From Roseiarcus sp963784805 (lineage in GTDB: Bacteria; Pseudomonadota; Alphaproteobacteria; Rhizobiales; Beijerinckiaceae), in NCBI GenBank assembly GCA_963784805.1, contig CAWASR010000024.1:1-64000 (forward strand): a stretch of DNA of 64,000 bases, in the 5' to 3' direction. Below the pieces are notes generated by a model that was not told the origin of the DNA, searched no databases, and saw only the letters and a list, made by a program, of their open reading frames with translations. Shown here in pieces: positions 25,179 to 32,897 of the stretch (within the stretch, counting starts at the first letter, position 1; each line of letters starts with the position of its first letter). A program made the translations under genes and the position numbers.

Positions 25179-26273
25179 GTGAAGATCGGCGGGCGCGCAT
25201 ATCGGACGATTTGGCTCAACGCGGACGGATCGAGCGTCGACGTCATCGACCAGCGGTGGCTGCCGCATGAATTCCGGATCGCGACGCTGCGCGGGCTCGA
25301 CGACGCCGCGACGGCGATTCGCGACATGTGGGTGCGCGGCGCGCCCCTGATCGGCGCGACGGCGGCCTACGGCGTCGCGCTCGCCATGCGCGACGATCCG
25401 AGCGACGCCGGTCTCGATGCGGCGTGGGAACGCCTCCACGCGACCCGGCCGACCGCCATCAACCTGCGCTGGGCGCTTAACGCCGTTCGCGCGGCCCTGC
25501 GGCCGCTCGCGCCCGCCGAGCGCGCCGCCGCGGCCTACGAGGAGGCCAGGCGCATCGCCGACGAGGACGTCGAGATCAACCGCGCGATCGGCCGCAACGG
25601 CCTCGACATCCTTCGCCGTCTGGCCGCGCTGAAAAAACCCGGAGAGCCGGTCAACGTGCTGACCCATTGCAACGCCGGCTGGCTGGCGGCGGTCGACTAC
25701 GGCACCGCCACCGCTCCGGTCTATCTTGCGCTCGAAGAGGGCCTGGCCGTCCATGTCTATGTCGACGAAACCCGCCCGCGCAATCAGGGCGCGCATCTGA
25801 CCGCCTGGGAGCTCGCCAATCACGGCGTCCCGCACACGCTGATCGTCGACAACGCGGGCGGCCATCTGATGCAGCACGGCCTCGTCGACATGGTGATCGT
25901 CGGCTCGGACCGGACCACCGCCGACGGCGACGTCTGCAACAAGATCGGCACCTATCTGAAGGCGCTGGCGGCGCGCGACAACGCCGTGCCCTTTTATGTC
26001 GCGCTGCCCTCGCCGACGATCGACTGGACGGTTCACGACGGGGTGAAAGAAATTCCGATCGAGGAGCGCAGCGCCGACGAAGTGGATTTCGTTCAGGGCC
26101 GGGGCGAGGACGGCGCGGTCACGCGGGTCAGAATCTCGCCGGAAGGCGGCCGCGCGGCCAATCCGGCGTTCGACGTCACGCCCGCGCGCCTGGTGACCGG
26201 CCTCATCACCGAACGCGGCGTCGCCGCGGCCTCGCCCGAAGGCCTGAAGGCGCTGTTTCCAGAGCGCCGATAG
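25179..26273 (+). CDS. mtnA: S-methyl-5-thioribose-1-phosphate isomerase
   Basis: 364 residues starting at a GTG with AAGGAG eight bases upstream; the nearby ATG at 25175 leads straight to a stop. Motifs of the aldose-ketose isomerase family: MWVRGAPLIGATAAYG, VNVLTHCNAGWLA (catalytic Cys), and VIVGSDRTTADGDVCNKIGTY (catalytic Asp). It converts methylthioribose 1-phosphate to methylthioribulose 1-phosphate in methionine salvage. No other mtn gene is adjacent; homologues of this group may also act on 5-deoxyribose 1-phosphate. Confidence 0.93.
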   Translation: MKIGGRAYRTIWLNADGSSVDVIDQRWLPHEFRIATLRGLDDAATAIRDMWVRGAPLIGATAAYGVALAMRDDPSDAGLDAAWERLHATRPTAINLRWALNAVRAALRPLAPAERAAAAYEEARRIADEDVEINRAIGRNGLDILRRLAALKKPGEPVNVLTHCNAGWLAAVDYGTATAPVYLALEEGLAVHVYVDETRPRNQGAHLTAWELANHGVPHTLIVDNAGGHLMQHGLVDMVIVGSDRTTADGDVCNKIGTYLKALAARDNAVPFYVALPSPTIDWTVHDGVKEIPIEERSADEVDFVQGRGEDGAVTRVRISPEGGRAANPAFDVTPARLVTGLITERGVAAASPEGLKALFPERR

Positions 26274-26388
26274 GGGCCCCCGTCGATGGCGACGACATCG
26301 CGAGCCTCGGCGAGCGGCTCTGTCCTCTCGCGGACGGCTGTGTAGACTGACAGTCCCGGGTGGACTTGGATCGAGGGGGATCGCAGCT

Positions 26389-27417
26389 ATGATTCGGCCG
26401 CTTCAGGGATTGAGCGTGGTCGAGTTCGAGGGCATCGGCCCGGGACCGCTGGCGGGGCGCATGCTGGCCGATCTGGGCGCCGACGTCGTCGCGATCGTTC
26501 GCCCGAATAAGCCGGCGATCGGGAACCCCGAAAACAGCGGCGCCGACGAGCCGCTGCGGCGCGGAAAGCGGACGGTCGCGCTCGACCTCAAGCGCTCCGA
26601 GGCGGTCGAACAGGCGCTGGTGCTGGTCGAGAAGGCCGACGCGCTGATCGAGGGCGCCCGGCCGGGCGTGATGGAGCGTCTTGGCCTAGGCCCCGCCGAC
26701 TGCGCCAATCGCAACCCGCGCCTCGTTTATGGCCGCATGACCGGCTGGGGCCAGGACGGTCCGCTCTCCCAGGCCGCCGGCCACGACCTCAACTATCTGG
26801 CGCTGAGCGGCGTGCTGTCGCTGACCGAGCGCCCCGGCGCTGCTCCGATCGCGCCGCCGACCGTTCTCGGCGACGCCGGCGGCGCGCTCGGCCTCGCCTT
26901 CGGCCTCATCAGCGCGGTCTTCGCCGCCGGCCGCACCGGCAGGGGATGCGTCGTCGATTGCTCGATCGTCGACATCGTCGCCGCTTTGAGCGGCATCGCG
27001 CTATGGGCGCGCGGGCAAGGGATGCTGGACGCGCAGAGACCCAGCATTTTTCACGATTCGCCGTTCTACGACGTCTATGCCTGCGCCGATGGCCGATACG
27101 TCAGCATCGGGGCGCTCGAGCCGCAGTTCTACGCGCTGCTGATCGAGAAGCTCGGCCTTGCGGACGTCGATCCGAAGGCGCAATACGACATGGCCGCCTG
27201 GCCGGCGCTCAAAGCGCGTTTTCGCGCGCTGTTCGCCAGCCGGCCGAGCGCGCACTGGCGCGCGCTGCTCGAAGGCGGCGACGCGTGCTTTGCTCCCGTG
27301 CTGAGCCTCGCCGAGGCCGCCGCCCATCCGCAGAACGCGGCGCGCGGCGTCTACCGGCTCGGGCCCGGCGGCCAATTGGACGCCGCCGCCGCGCCGCGCT
27401 TCTCCCCGCTCGGGTGA
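26389..27417 (+). CDS. Alpha-methylacyl-CoA racemase (CaiB/BaiF family)
   Basis: 342 residues, family III CoA-transferase fold. GPGPLAGRMLADLGADVVAI and GLGPADCANRNPRLVYGRMTGWGQDGP are family marks. The racemase pair is present: His in AAGHDLNYLALSGVL and Asp in VLGDAGGALGLAFGL, as in Mycobacterium MCR, so racemase rather than CoA-transferase activity is predicted. It would invert 2-methylacyl-CoA stereocentres in branched-chain or isoprenoid degradation. The MBL hydrolase gene follows 36 bases downstream and may be co-transcribed. Confidence 0.88.
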   Translation: MIRPLQGLSVVEFEGIGPGPLAGRMLADLGADVVAIVRPNKPAIGNPENSGADEPLRRGKRTVALDLKRSEAVEQALVLVEKADALIEGARPGVMERLGLGPADCANRNPRLVYGRMTGWGQDGPLSQAAGHDLNYLALSGVLSLTERPGAAPIAPPTVLGDAGGALGLAFGLISAVFAAGRTGRGCVVDCSIVDIVAALSGIALWARGQGMLDAQRPSIFHDSPFYDVYACADGRYVSIGALEPQFYALLIEKLGLADVDPKAQYDMAAWPALKARFRALFASRPSAHWRALLEGGDACFAPVLSLAEAAAHPQNAARGVYRLGPGGQLDAAAAPRFSPLG

Positions 27418-27453
27418 GGCGGCCGGGCGCGCCATTTCAGGATCGAGGACGCG

Positions 27454-28500
27454 ATGTCGACCCACGCGATGCCGGAGACGCTGGAGTTTCCCCATTCCGC
27501 GCCGCCCAAAACGGGCGAGACGATCGAGATCCGTCCGGGCATATTCTGGGCGCGGCTGGCGCTGCCGTTCCGGCTCGACCACGTCAACGTCTATCTGATC
27601 GAGGACGGCGACGGGCTGGCGCTGATCGACACCGGAATCGACGACGAGCGCACCCGCGCCGCCTGGGAGGCGCTGCTCGCCGGGCCGCTCGCCAGGCGAA
27701 GGCTGACGCGCGTGATCGCCACCCATTTCCACCCGGATCACGTGGGCCTGGCCGGGTGGCTGTGCGAGCGGTTCGACCTCAAACTGGCGATGAGCCAGAC
27801 GGAATATCTGATCGCGCTCAACATCCGCCTCGACCCGGCCGCGCTCAAGTCCGAGCCCTATCGCGGCTTCTACCGCTCGCATGGCCTCAGCGAGGAAGGG
27901 ACGGAGACCCTGCTCGGCAACGGCCTGCAATATCTGCGCATGGTGTCCGCCCCGCCGCGAACTTTTCTGCGCCTGATCGCCGACGACCGGCTGACCATCG
28001 GCGGGCGCGAATTCGAGGTGATGACCGGGGCCGGCCATTCGCCCGAGCAGGTCATGCTCTTTTGCGCCGCCGACAATCTCATCATCTGCGGCGATCAGGT
28101 GATGGCGAAAATCTCGCCCAACGTCAGCGTCGAGGCGATGGACCCGGACGGCGACCCGCTCGGCGCCTATCTGCGCTCGCTCGGAAAGCTCAAAGCTGCG
28201 TTGCCCGACGACGTTCTGATCCTGCCCGGCCATAATCTGCCGTTCGTGGGCTTGAAAACCCGCGCCGACGAACTGATCGCCCACCACGAGGCGCGCTGCA
28301 TCGCAATTTTCGAGGCCTGCCGGGTCGAGCCTCAGACGGTCGCCGAACTGGTGCCGGTCATTTTCGGGCGCAGGATCGAGGACCCGCACCAAATGGTGTT
28401 CGCCTTCGGCGAGGCTCTCGCGCACGTCAACTTCATGCTGCGCCGCGAGCGGCTCCGCGTCGCGTCGACATCGCGCGGCCTGGCGCTCGAGGCGGCGTGA
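27454..28500 (+). CDS. MBL-fold metallo-hydrolase
   Basis: 348 residues. The zinc motif THFHPDH is at residues 90-96, with further ligands at GAGHSPEQVM, CGDQVMAKISPN and the late LPGHNLPF. LDHVNVYLIEDGDGLALIDTG is the usual N-terminal strand pair. The C-terminal ~80 residues form a helical extension (HHEARCIAIFEACRVEPQTVAELVPVIF), as in thioesterase-like or lactonase-like MBL proteins. Being next to an acyl-CoA racemase, a thioesterase role is plausible but unproven. Confidence 0.85.
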   Translation: MSTHAMPETLEFPHSAPPKTGETIEIRPGIFWARLALPFRLDHVNVYLIEDGDGLALIDTGIDDERTRAAWEALLAGPLARRRLTRVIATHFHPDHVGLAGWLCERFDLKLAMSQTEYLIALNIRLDPAALKSEPYRGFYRSHGLSEEGTETLLGNGLQYLRMVSAPPRTFLRLIADDRLTIGGREFEVMTGAGHSPEQVMLFCAADNLIICGDQVMAKISPNVSVEAMDPDGDPLGAYLRSLGKLKAALPDDVLILPGHNLPFVGLKTRADELIAHHEARCIAIFEACRVEPQTVAELVPVIFGRRIEDPHQMVFAFGEALAHVNFMLRRERLRVASTSRGLALEAA

Positions 28501-28528
28501 GCCGCGGTCGAACCGCCGTCGGGCCGCC

Positions 28529-28620
28529 GTCATTGCGAGCGCATGCGAAGCAATCCAAAGCCGCCGCTCCGCCCTTCGATCCCCTAGATTGCTTCGTCGC
28601 TGCCGCTCCTCGCAAGGACG
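28529..28620. repeat. REP-type palindromic repeat
   Basis: GTCATTGCGAGCGCATGCGAAGCAATCC at the left and GGATTGCTTCGTCGC...CTCCTCGCAANGACG-like sequence at the right form an imperfect long hairpin. This resembles the common intergenic palindromic repeats of Rhizobiales genomes. It starts 29 bases after the MBL hydrolase stop and may also act in termination or mRNA stabilisation. Confidence 0.7.
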
Positions 28621-28737
28621 CGAAATTTCGGTGACACGACCGTCTTTACCCTGTTGATTGCCAGCCTCTAACGTCAAATTGTGCTCGAACAGGGACTCCA
28701 GGATGTCGTGACCGGCCGACGACAGCGGCCGGACGCC

Positions 28738-28876
28738 TCAGGCTACGAGCGCCAATGTGCGGCGGGCGATCCGCCGCTCTTCATCGGTCGCTATCGCCCA
28801 GATCGAGACAGGCGAGTCGTCCGTGCCGATCCGGTTTTCGCCGCGCGCATTGCGTTCGGGGTTAAGCACATCCGCA
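28738..28876 (-). pseudogene. ackA: C-terminal remnant of acetate kinase
   Basis: Minus-strand reading gives about 44 residues, DVLNPERNARGENRIGTDDS then PVSIWAIATDEERRIARRTLALVA and a stop. This matches the last part of acetate kinases (LDPEAN...I...DSxVxVxVIPTDEExxIAR). Everything upstream is missing: the sequence joins the fabI remnant in a different frame at about 28865. No start codon or ribosome site is present. Confidence 0.65.
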
Positions 28877-28957
28877 GGCGATCGAATCCTCGTTCGCTGC
28901 TCCGATGACGAGGGCTTTTCGCCCGGCGAGAACTGGGCGAATGTCTTCTGCGGCCAT
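28862..28957 (-). pseudogene. fabI: N-terminal remnant of enoyl-ACP reductase FabI
   Basis: 31 codons from the ATG at 28957: MAAEDIRPVLAGRKALVIGA then ANEDSIACGCA and TAA. This is the start of FabI-type reductases (GKxALVxGxANExSIAxGxA), cut off just after the cofactor loop. It begins 12 bases downstream of the pta stop, in the position of an operon partner, and runs into the acetate kinase remnant. Confidence 0.6.
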
Positions 28958-28968
28958 CGAATCGTCTT

Positions 28969-29922
28969 TCAAGAAATCGCGGCGGATGCGGACTTAAGGC
29001 GCGAAGCGGCGACCATCACCGCCACAGCGCAGGACGCCAGACGGCTGAGCAACGAGTCCGCGCGACTGGTCAGGATGATCGGGACGCGAGCCCCCAGCAC
29101 GATCCCCGCGGCGTCGGCCTGCGCCAGGAACGACAAACTCTTCGCAAGCATATTGCCCGCTTCGAGATCGGGAACCACGAGAACGTTGGCGCGCCCCGCG
29201 ACCGGGGATACGATCTTCTTGATCGCCGCCGCCTCCGGACTGATCGCATTGTCGAGAGCGAGCGGGCCATCGAGTAGAGCGCCCGTTATCTGACCGCGCT
29301 CCGCCATCTTGCAAAGCGCCGCCGCCTCGATCGTCGACGGCACCTTACCCGTCACCGTCTCCATCGCGCTGAGGATTGCGACCCGCACCTCCGACTCGCC
29401 CATCGCGTGGGCGAGATCGATCGCGTTCTGGACGATGTCGACTTTCGCCTCGAGATCGGGAGCGATGTTGACCGCAGCGTCCGTGATGATGAGCGGGTAA
29501 GGATGGCCCGGCACATCCATGATAAAGCAATGGCTGATGCGACGAGCGGTTCGAATGCCGGTCTCCATCGACACGACCGCGGCCATCAGTTCATCCGTGT
29601 GCAGGCTGCCCTTCATCAGCGCCTCAACCCGCCCTAAAGTGACCAGTTCCACCGCCCTGGCGGCGGAGTCGTGACTGTGCTGCGACGCGACGATCTCGAT
29701 TGCTCCGATGTCGAGTTCCGCCTGCGCGGCGACAGATCGCAACCGTTCAACCGGTCCAACCAGAATCGGCTCGATCAGGCCGATCCGCTTGGCCTCGATG
29801 GCGCCATGAAGCGAAACATCATCGCAAGGGTGCGCAACGGCGACTTTGATCCTTGCCTCTCTTTGCGCGGTCGCGATCATGCGATCGAATTTCTCGTGCG
29901 GAACCGAGGCGACCTGATCCAT
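28969..29922 (-). CDS. pta: Phosphate acetyltransferase/butyryltransferase-like protein
   Basis: 317 residues from the ATG at 29922 (an ATG at 29940 is also in frame). PTA/PTB fold: VTLGRVEALMKGSLHTDELM, CFIMDVPGHPYPLIITDAAVNIAPDLEAKVDIVQNAIDLA, SAMETVTGKVPSTIEAAALCKMAERGQITGALLDGPLALDNA, and SPVAGRANVLVVPDLEAGNMLAKSL. All regions of the family appear intact. In Rhizobiales this gene normally sits in a run with a DUF3141 gene, acetate kinase and fabI; here those partners survive only as fragments, so its metabolic context is lost. Confidence 0.85.
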   Translation of the reverse strand: MDQVASVPHEKFDRMIATAQREARIKVAVAHPCDDVSLHGAIEAKRIGLIEPILVGPVERLRSVAAQAELDIGAIEIVASQHSHDSAARAVELVTLGRVEALMKGSLHTDELMAAVVSMETGIRTARRISHCFIMDVPGHPYPLIITDAAVNIAPDLEAKVDIVQNAIDLAHAMGESEVRVAILSAMETVTGKVPSTIEAAALCKMAERGQITGALLDGPLALDNAISPEAAAIKKIVSPVAGRANVLVVPDLEAGNMLAKSLSFLAQADAAGIVLGARVPIILTSRADSLLSRLASCAVAVMVAASRLKSASAAIS

Positions 29923-29941
29923 TGTCTCAACCCTTCGCAAA

Positions 29942-30596
29942 TTATCGGTTGTGAGCGATCGGCGTCGGCGACCCGAGCAGCGTCTCGATGCGCTCGAAGC
30001 GCGCCTTGCCCTCGCTTTGCGACACGCGCCGCCGTCGCAAAGCGCAACTCGTCGGCAGCGTCATTGCCGCCGAACGTGCGGATGTCGGCCAAAGTGCGCG
30101 CTTCCAAACGGAAGAGATATTTTCCCCGGCGAGATCAGGGTTGAAGGCAATTACGCCGACGTCCGAGATGACAGCCTCATGAAGGCCCGGCGGCGCCGCG
30201 ACCTTGCCCGAAACAAAGATGCCGAGATGGCCAATGCTTTCGTGCATCGTATAGATGATCGTCTGGCCATTGGCGACGATTTCATTCACGTCGTCGTGCA
30301 GATCGAGCAGCCAGTCCTGCGCCTGCTGAGGCGCCCGTGATGTCGTCGCCCCACGAGCAAAAGACCACGATCGGCGAACTGATGTCGCCCAGATCGATCC
30401 GCGCTCCGTCGCGCATGCGAATCTGGCCCGAGGCCAGATTGTCGCCGACGAACAGGTTTTCCGCAATCCACTGCATTTCGCCGATGTTTAACAACACCGG
30501 GCCGCCCCGCCAGGTCTCGAACTCCAGGAAGCGCTCCCGTTCGGTATCGGGCGGTTGGGGCGCCGCCCTTTTGCTGAAAATCAATTTTCGTGACAA
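29942..30596 (-). pseudogene. DUF3141 family protein remnant (truncated, frameshifted)
   Basis: DUF3141 proteins are ~750-residue PHA-synthase-like alpha/beta hydrolases. Only part remains here, in pieces. From 30596: ERERFLEFETWRGGP and IAENLFVGDNL to SSPIVVFCSWGDDIT; a frame change near 30335; then PQQAQDWLLDLHDDVNEIVANGQTIIYTMHESIGHLGIFVSGKV, an apparent internal deletion, APPGLHEAVISDVGVIAFNP; another frame change; EARTLADIRTFGGNDAADELRFATAARV; and a last shift to KARFERIETLLGSP. The upstream (N-terminal) part ends where a dispersed repeat begins at 30600. It lies 20 bases upstream of pta. Confidence 0.75.
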
Positions 30597-30599
30597 TCA

Positions 30600-30967
30600 C
30601 TTTGAGAAAATCAGAAGCCGTGTTATGGTCTCCCTCGTCGCTGGATCGAGGCGCGCCTGCCGCGCCGAGGGCAGCGACCGCTTCAAGCCCTCACGCGGGC
30701 GAGTTGACACGCTAGAAAACGGCGAGGGGCGCGAAGACTTAAGCAGTCGGCATGGTTTGGGGCTGGCGCCTCGTCTGCTCGGATTCGAGACCGGAATCGG
30801 TTCCGAGCGGACGCCCATGCCGGGACGTCTTAAGCAAAGCCCAGTCCGGCTCCCGGTCCTTGTCCCCGTCCGCGAGGACGATCCGGGGGCTTAAGCGCAG
30901 CTCACGGGTCTCGCGAAGGCAAGCGGTCGCCGAATTGGCCCTGAATGGCGCCGCAAACGATTGAAAA
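30600..30967. repeat. Dispersed ~368-bp repeat, copy 1
   Basis: This stretch is repeated at 50463-50828 in the same orientation, at roughly nine identical bases in ten by eye, from CTTTGAGAAAATCAGAAGCC to GATTGAAAA. The copies differ by substitutions and a few 1-2 base indels, including one in the middle of the longest shared frame, so it is not under obvious coding constraint. It contains three CTTAAGC boxes. No transposase, terminal inverted repeats or target duplication are seen. Its left end abuts the broken DUF3141 gene. Confidence 0.8.
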
Positions 30968-31515
30968 GACGCAATCCGCGACCCAAAAAGGCGCCAGCCC
31001 CTAGCGGAACTTAAAAGAACGGGTCGGGGGTCGAGAGAGGGACGGAACTTCCAAGCCGGGTGAATTCGGGCGGCGGATGAAGCCACAAGCCATTGTCACC
31101 CCGCGAAAGCAGGGCTGCGCGTCCAGCAACCATCGCTTTCGACCCCGTCCTGGGCCGATGCGGCGGCCCCTGGATGCCCGCGTTCGCAGGCATGACAACG
31201 ATCGAACGGCCGGCCAAAGTTGCACAATTTTGCGCCTGAATCATTGAAAACATGGAGTCGCCCAAGAGACCGACGCCGGGTTGCGTCGATAGTCGAGCGA
31301 ACCGCCTTGTGCGGCGTTCAACGCCGGGGTGTCTTAATGGGATAAGCCCGCAAATCCGGCGCTCCGCGGCGAATTTCGGGGCGGCGCTAAACGAGAGCGC
31401 AAGTCTTTGAAAAGACTGACCGCCGTCGCTAAAGCGGCGCTAAAACGGTCCTCAGCCGAACCGCAGAGAGAGGCCGCGCTTGCCCGGGCGCGTATCCGCT
31501 CGGGCCGATTTCGCC
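30968..31515. other. Intergenic with palindromes
   Basis: About 550 bases without a supported gene. It contains a REP-type palindrome (listed separately) and near 31402-31420 a short hairpin, AGTCTTT-GA-AAAGACT. Composition is mixed and open frames show no known protein. Confidence 0.5.
31095..31196. repeat. REP-type palindromic repeat
   Basis: GTCACCCCGCGAAAGCAGGGC...GTCCAG at the left and CCTGGATGCCCGCGTTCGCAGG-CATGAC at the right form an imperfect inverted pair about 100 bases long. The right half is the familiar Rhizobiales intergenic repeat. A different sequence class from the one at 28529. Confidence 0.65.
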
Positions 31516-32715
31516 TCACGCCTCGATCCTGCGCCGCAGAAAGAGGACGTAGAGCCCGGCTGCGGTCAGCGACGCGACGCTCATAACCAGGCCGATCGAA
31601 AGCGGCGAGGCGTCACGATAGAGCGCGGCGCCGAGCGCGCCGCCCAGGGCGCCGAACAGCATTTGGGTCGCCAGCAGCACCGCCGAAGCGACGCCCGCGA
31701 TCTCCGGCAGGGGTTGAACCGCCTCGTGCGCGGCGTTGGGGTAAACGAGGCCGAAGGAGGAGATGTAGACCATCACGATCGCGGCGTCGATCAGCGCCGA
31801 TCCGGCGCCGGTGAGGCCGACCGCGAGCAGCGCCAGCGCGGCCAGGGTGAGCGTGGTCAGTGAGGCGTCGAGCATGGATTTTGGCCGCGCATGGCGGCGC
31901 AAGAGCCAGTTGTTGATGGACGAGCCGACGATGACGCCCGAGGCCGTGATCGCGAACAGGCCCGCAAAGCCAGCCTTCGACACCCCGTACCCTTGCATGA
32001 ACAGAAGCGGCGACACGTTGACGTAGGCGAACAGGCCGGCGAAGACCAGGCCGTTGAACAGCGAAAAGCCGGTGCAGAGCGGATTGGCGAGCGCCCGTTT
32101 GTAGCCGGCGACGATCGTCGCCGGCCTGAGGCTCCGGCGCTTCTGGAGGCCGTGAGTCTCTTCGAAATATCCGATGCAAACCGCGATGAGAACGACCCCG
32201 ACGCCGGTCAGCGCCAGATAGATCGTCCGCCAGCTCCCGACGCTGAGAATCGCCGCGCCGAAGGTGGGCGCGATCAGCGGGGCGACGCTGAAGACAAGGG
32301 AAACCGCGGCGATCGCCAATCGCGCTTCCCTGCCCTCGAACAGGTCACGGATGATTGCGCGCGGCAGAACGCCGACCGTCCCTGCGCCGACGCCCTGGAT
32401 CAAACGAAACGTCAGCAGCGCCGCGATCGAAGGCGAGAGCGCGCAGCCGGCGGCGCAGATCGTGAACAGCGCCAGGCCGAACAGCATGACCGGCCTGCGT
32501 CCGAAACGATCCGCGAGCGGGCCGACCAGAAGCGGCGCGGTTGAAAATCCGGCGAGAAAGATCCCGATCGTCGCCGCCGCCCTGGCCTGATCCGCGTGGA
32601 GATCGGCCTCGACGAAGCCGAGGCTCGGCAGCGCCATATCGATCGACAGCGGCGGCAGCGCCGACAGCGCGGCGAGAAACAGCGTGAAACCGAGCGCGTG
32701 AGAATTGATGCGCAT
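31516..32715 (-). CDS. MFS multidrug efflux transporter, Bcr/CflA family
   Basis: 399 residues with about twelve hydrophobic helices. Motif A between helices 2 and 3 is LVGPLADRFGRRPVMLFGL; helix 4-5 has FRLIQGVGAGTVGVLPRAIIRDLF with the R-D typical of Bcr/CflA proton/drug antiporters; SVAPLIAPTFGAAI lies in helix 5 (motif C type). Drug specificity cannot be inferred. It is divergent from mmsA. Confidence 0.9.
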   Translation of the reverse strand: MRINSHALGFTLFLAALSALPPLSIDMALPSLGFVEADLHADQARAAATIGIFLAGFSTAPLLVGPLADRFGRRPVMLFGLALFTICAAGCALSPSIAALLTFRLIQGVGAGTVGVLPRAIIRDLFEGREARLAIAAVSLVFSVAPLIAPTFGAAILSVGSWRTIYLALTGVGVVLIAVCIGYFEETHGLQKRRSLRPATIVAGYKRALANPLCTGFSLFNGLVFAGLFAYVNVSPLLFMQGYGVSKAGFAGLFAITASGVIVGSSINNWLLRRHARPKSMLDASLTTLTLAALALLAVGLTGAGSALIDAAIVMVYISSFGLVYPNAAHEAVQPLPEIAGVASAVLLATQMLFGALGGALGAALYRDASPLSIGLVMSVASLTAAGLYVLFLRRRIEA

Positions 32716-32897
32716 CGGTCAGGAGGGCGGCGACGAACAACCTCGCGCTCGCCGCCGCAAGGTAACCCTGACATTGTTCCGGTCCATGCGGCGCTATTAG
32801 CACGGTCCCGCGCGGACGTTGCGCGATCTGTGAGATTGCTGTGCGCAAAATCCTCCGGCATAAAGCGTCCAACAGGCCACGACGAAGGGAGCGGAAC

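Noticed and set aside
27001..28677. 558-codon open frame on the minus strand
   Set aside because: Antisense to the CaiB-family racemase and MBL hydrolase genes, which carry clear active-site motifs.
30337..30894. Open frames inside the dispersed repeat as genes
   Set aside because: The longest shared frame is broken by a one-base indel between the two copies, so no common protein is conserved.
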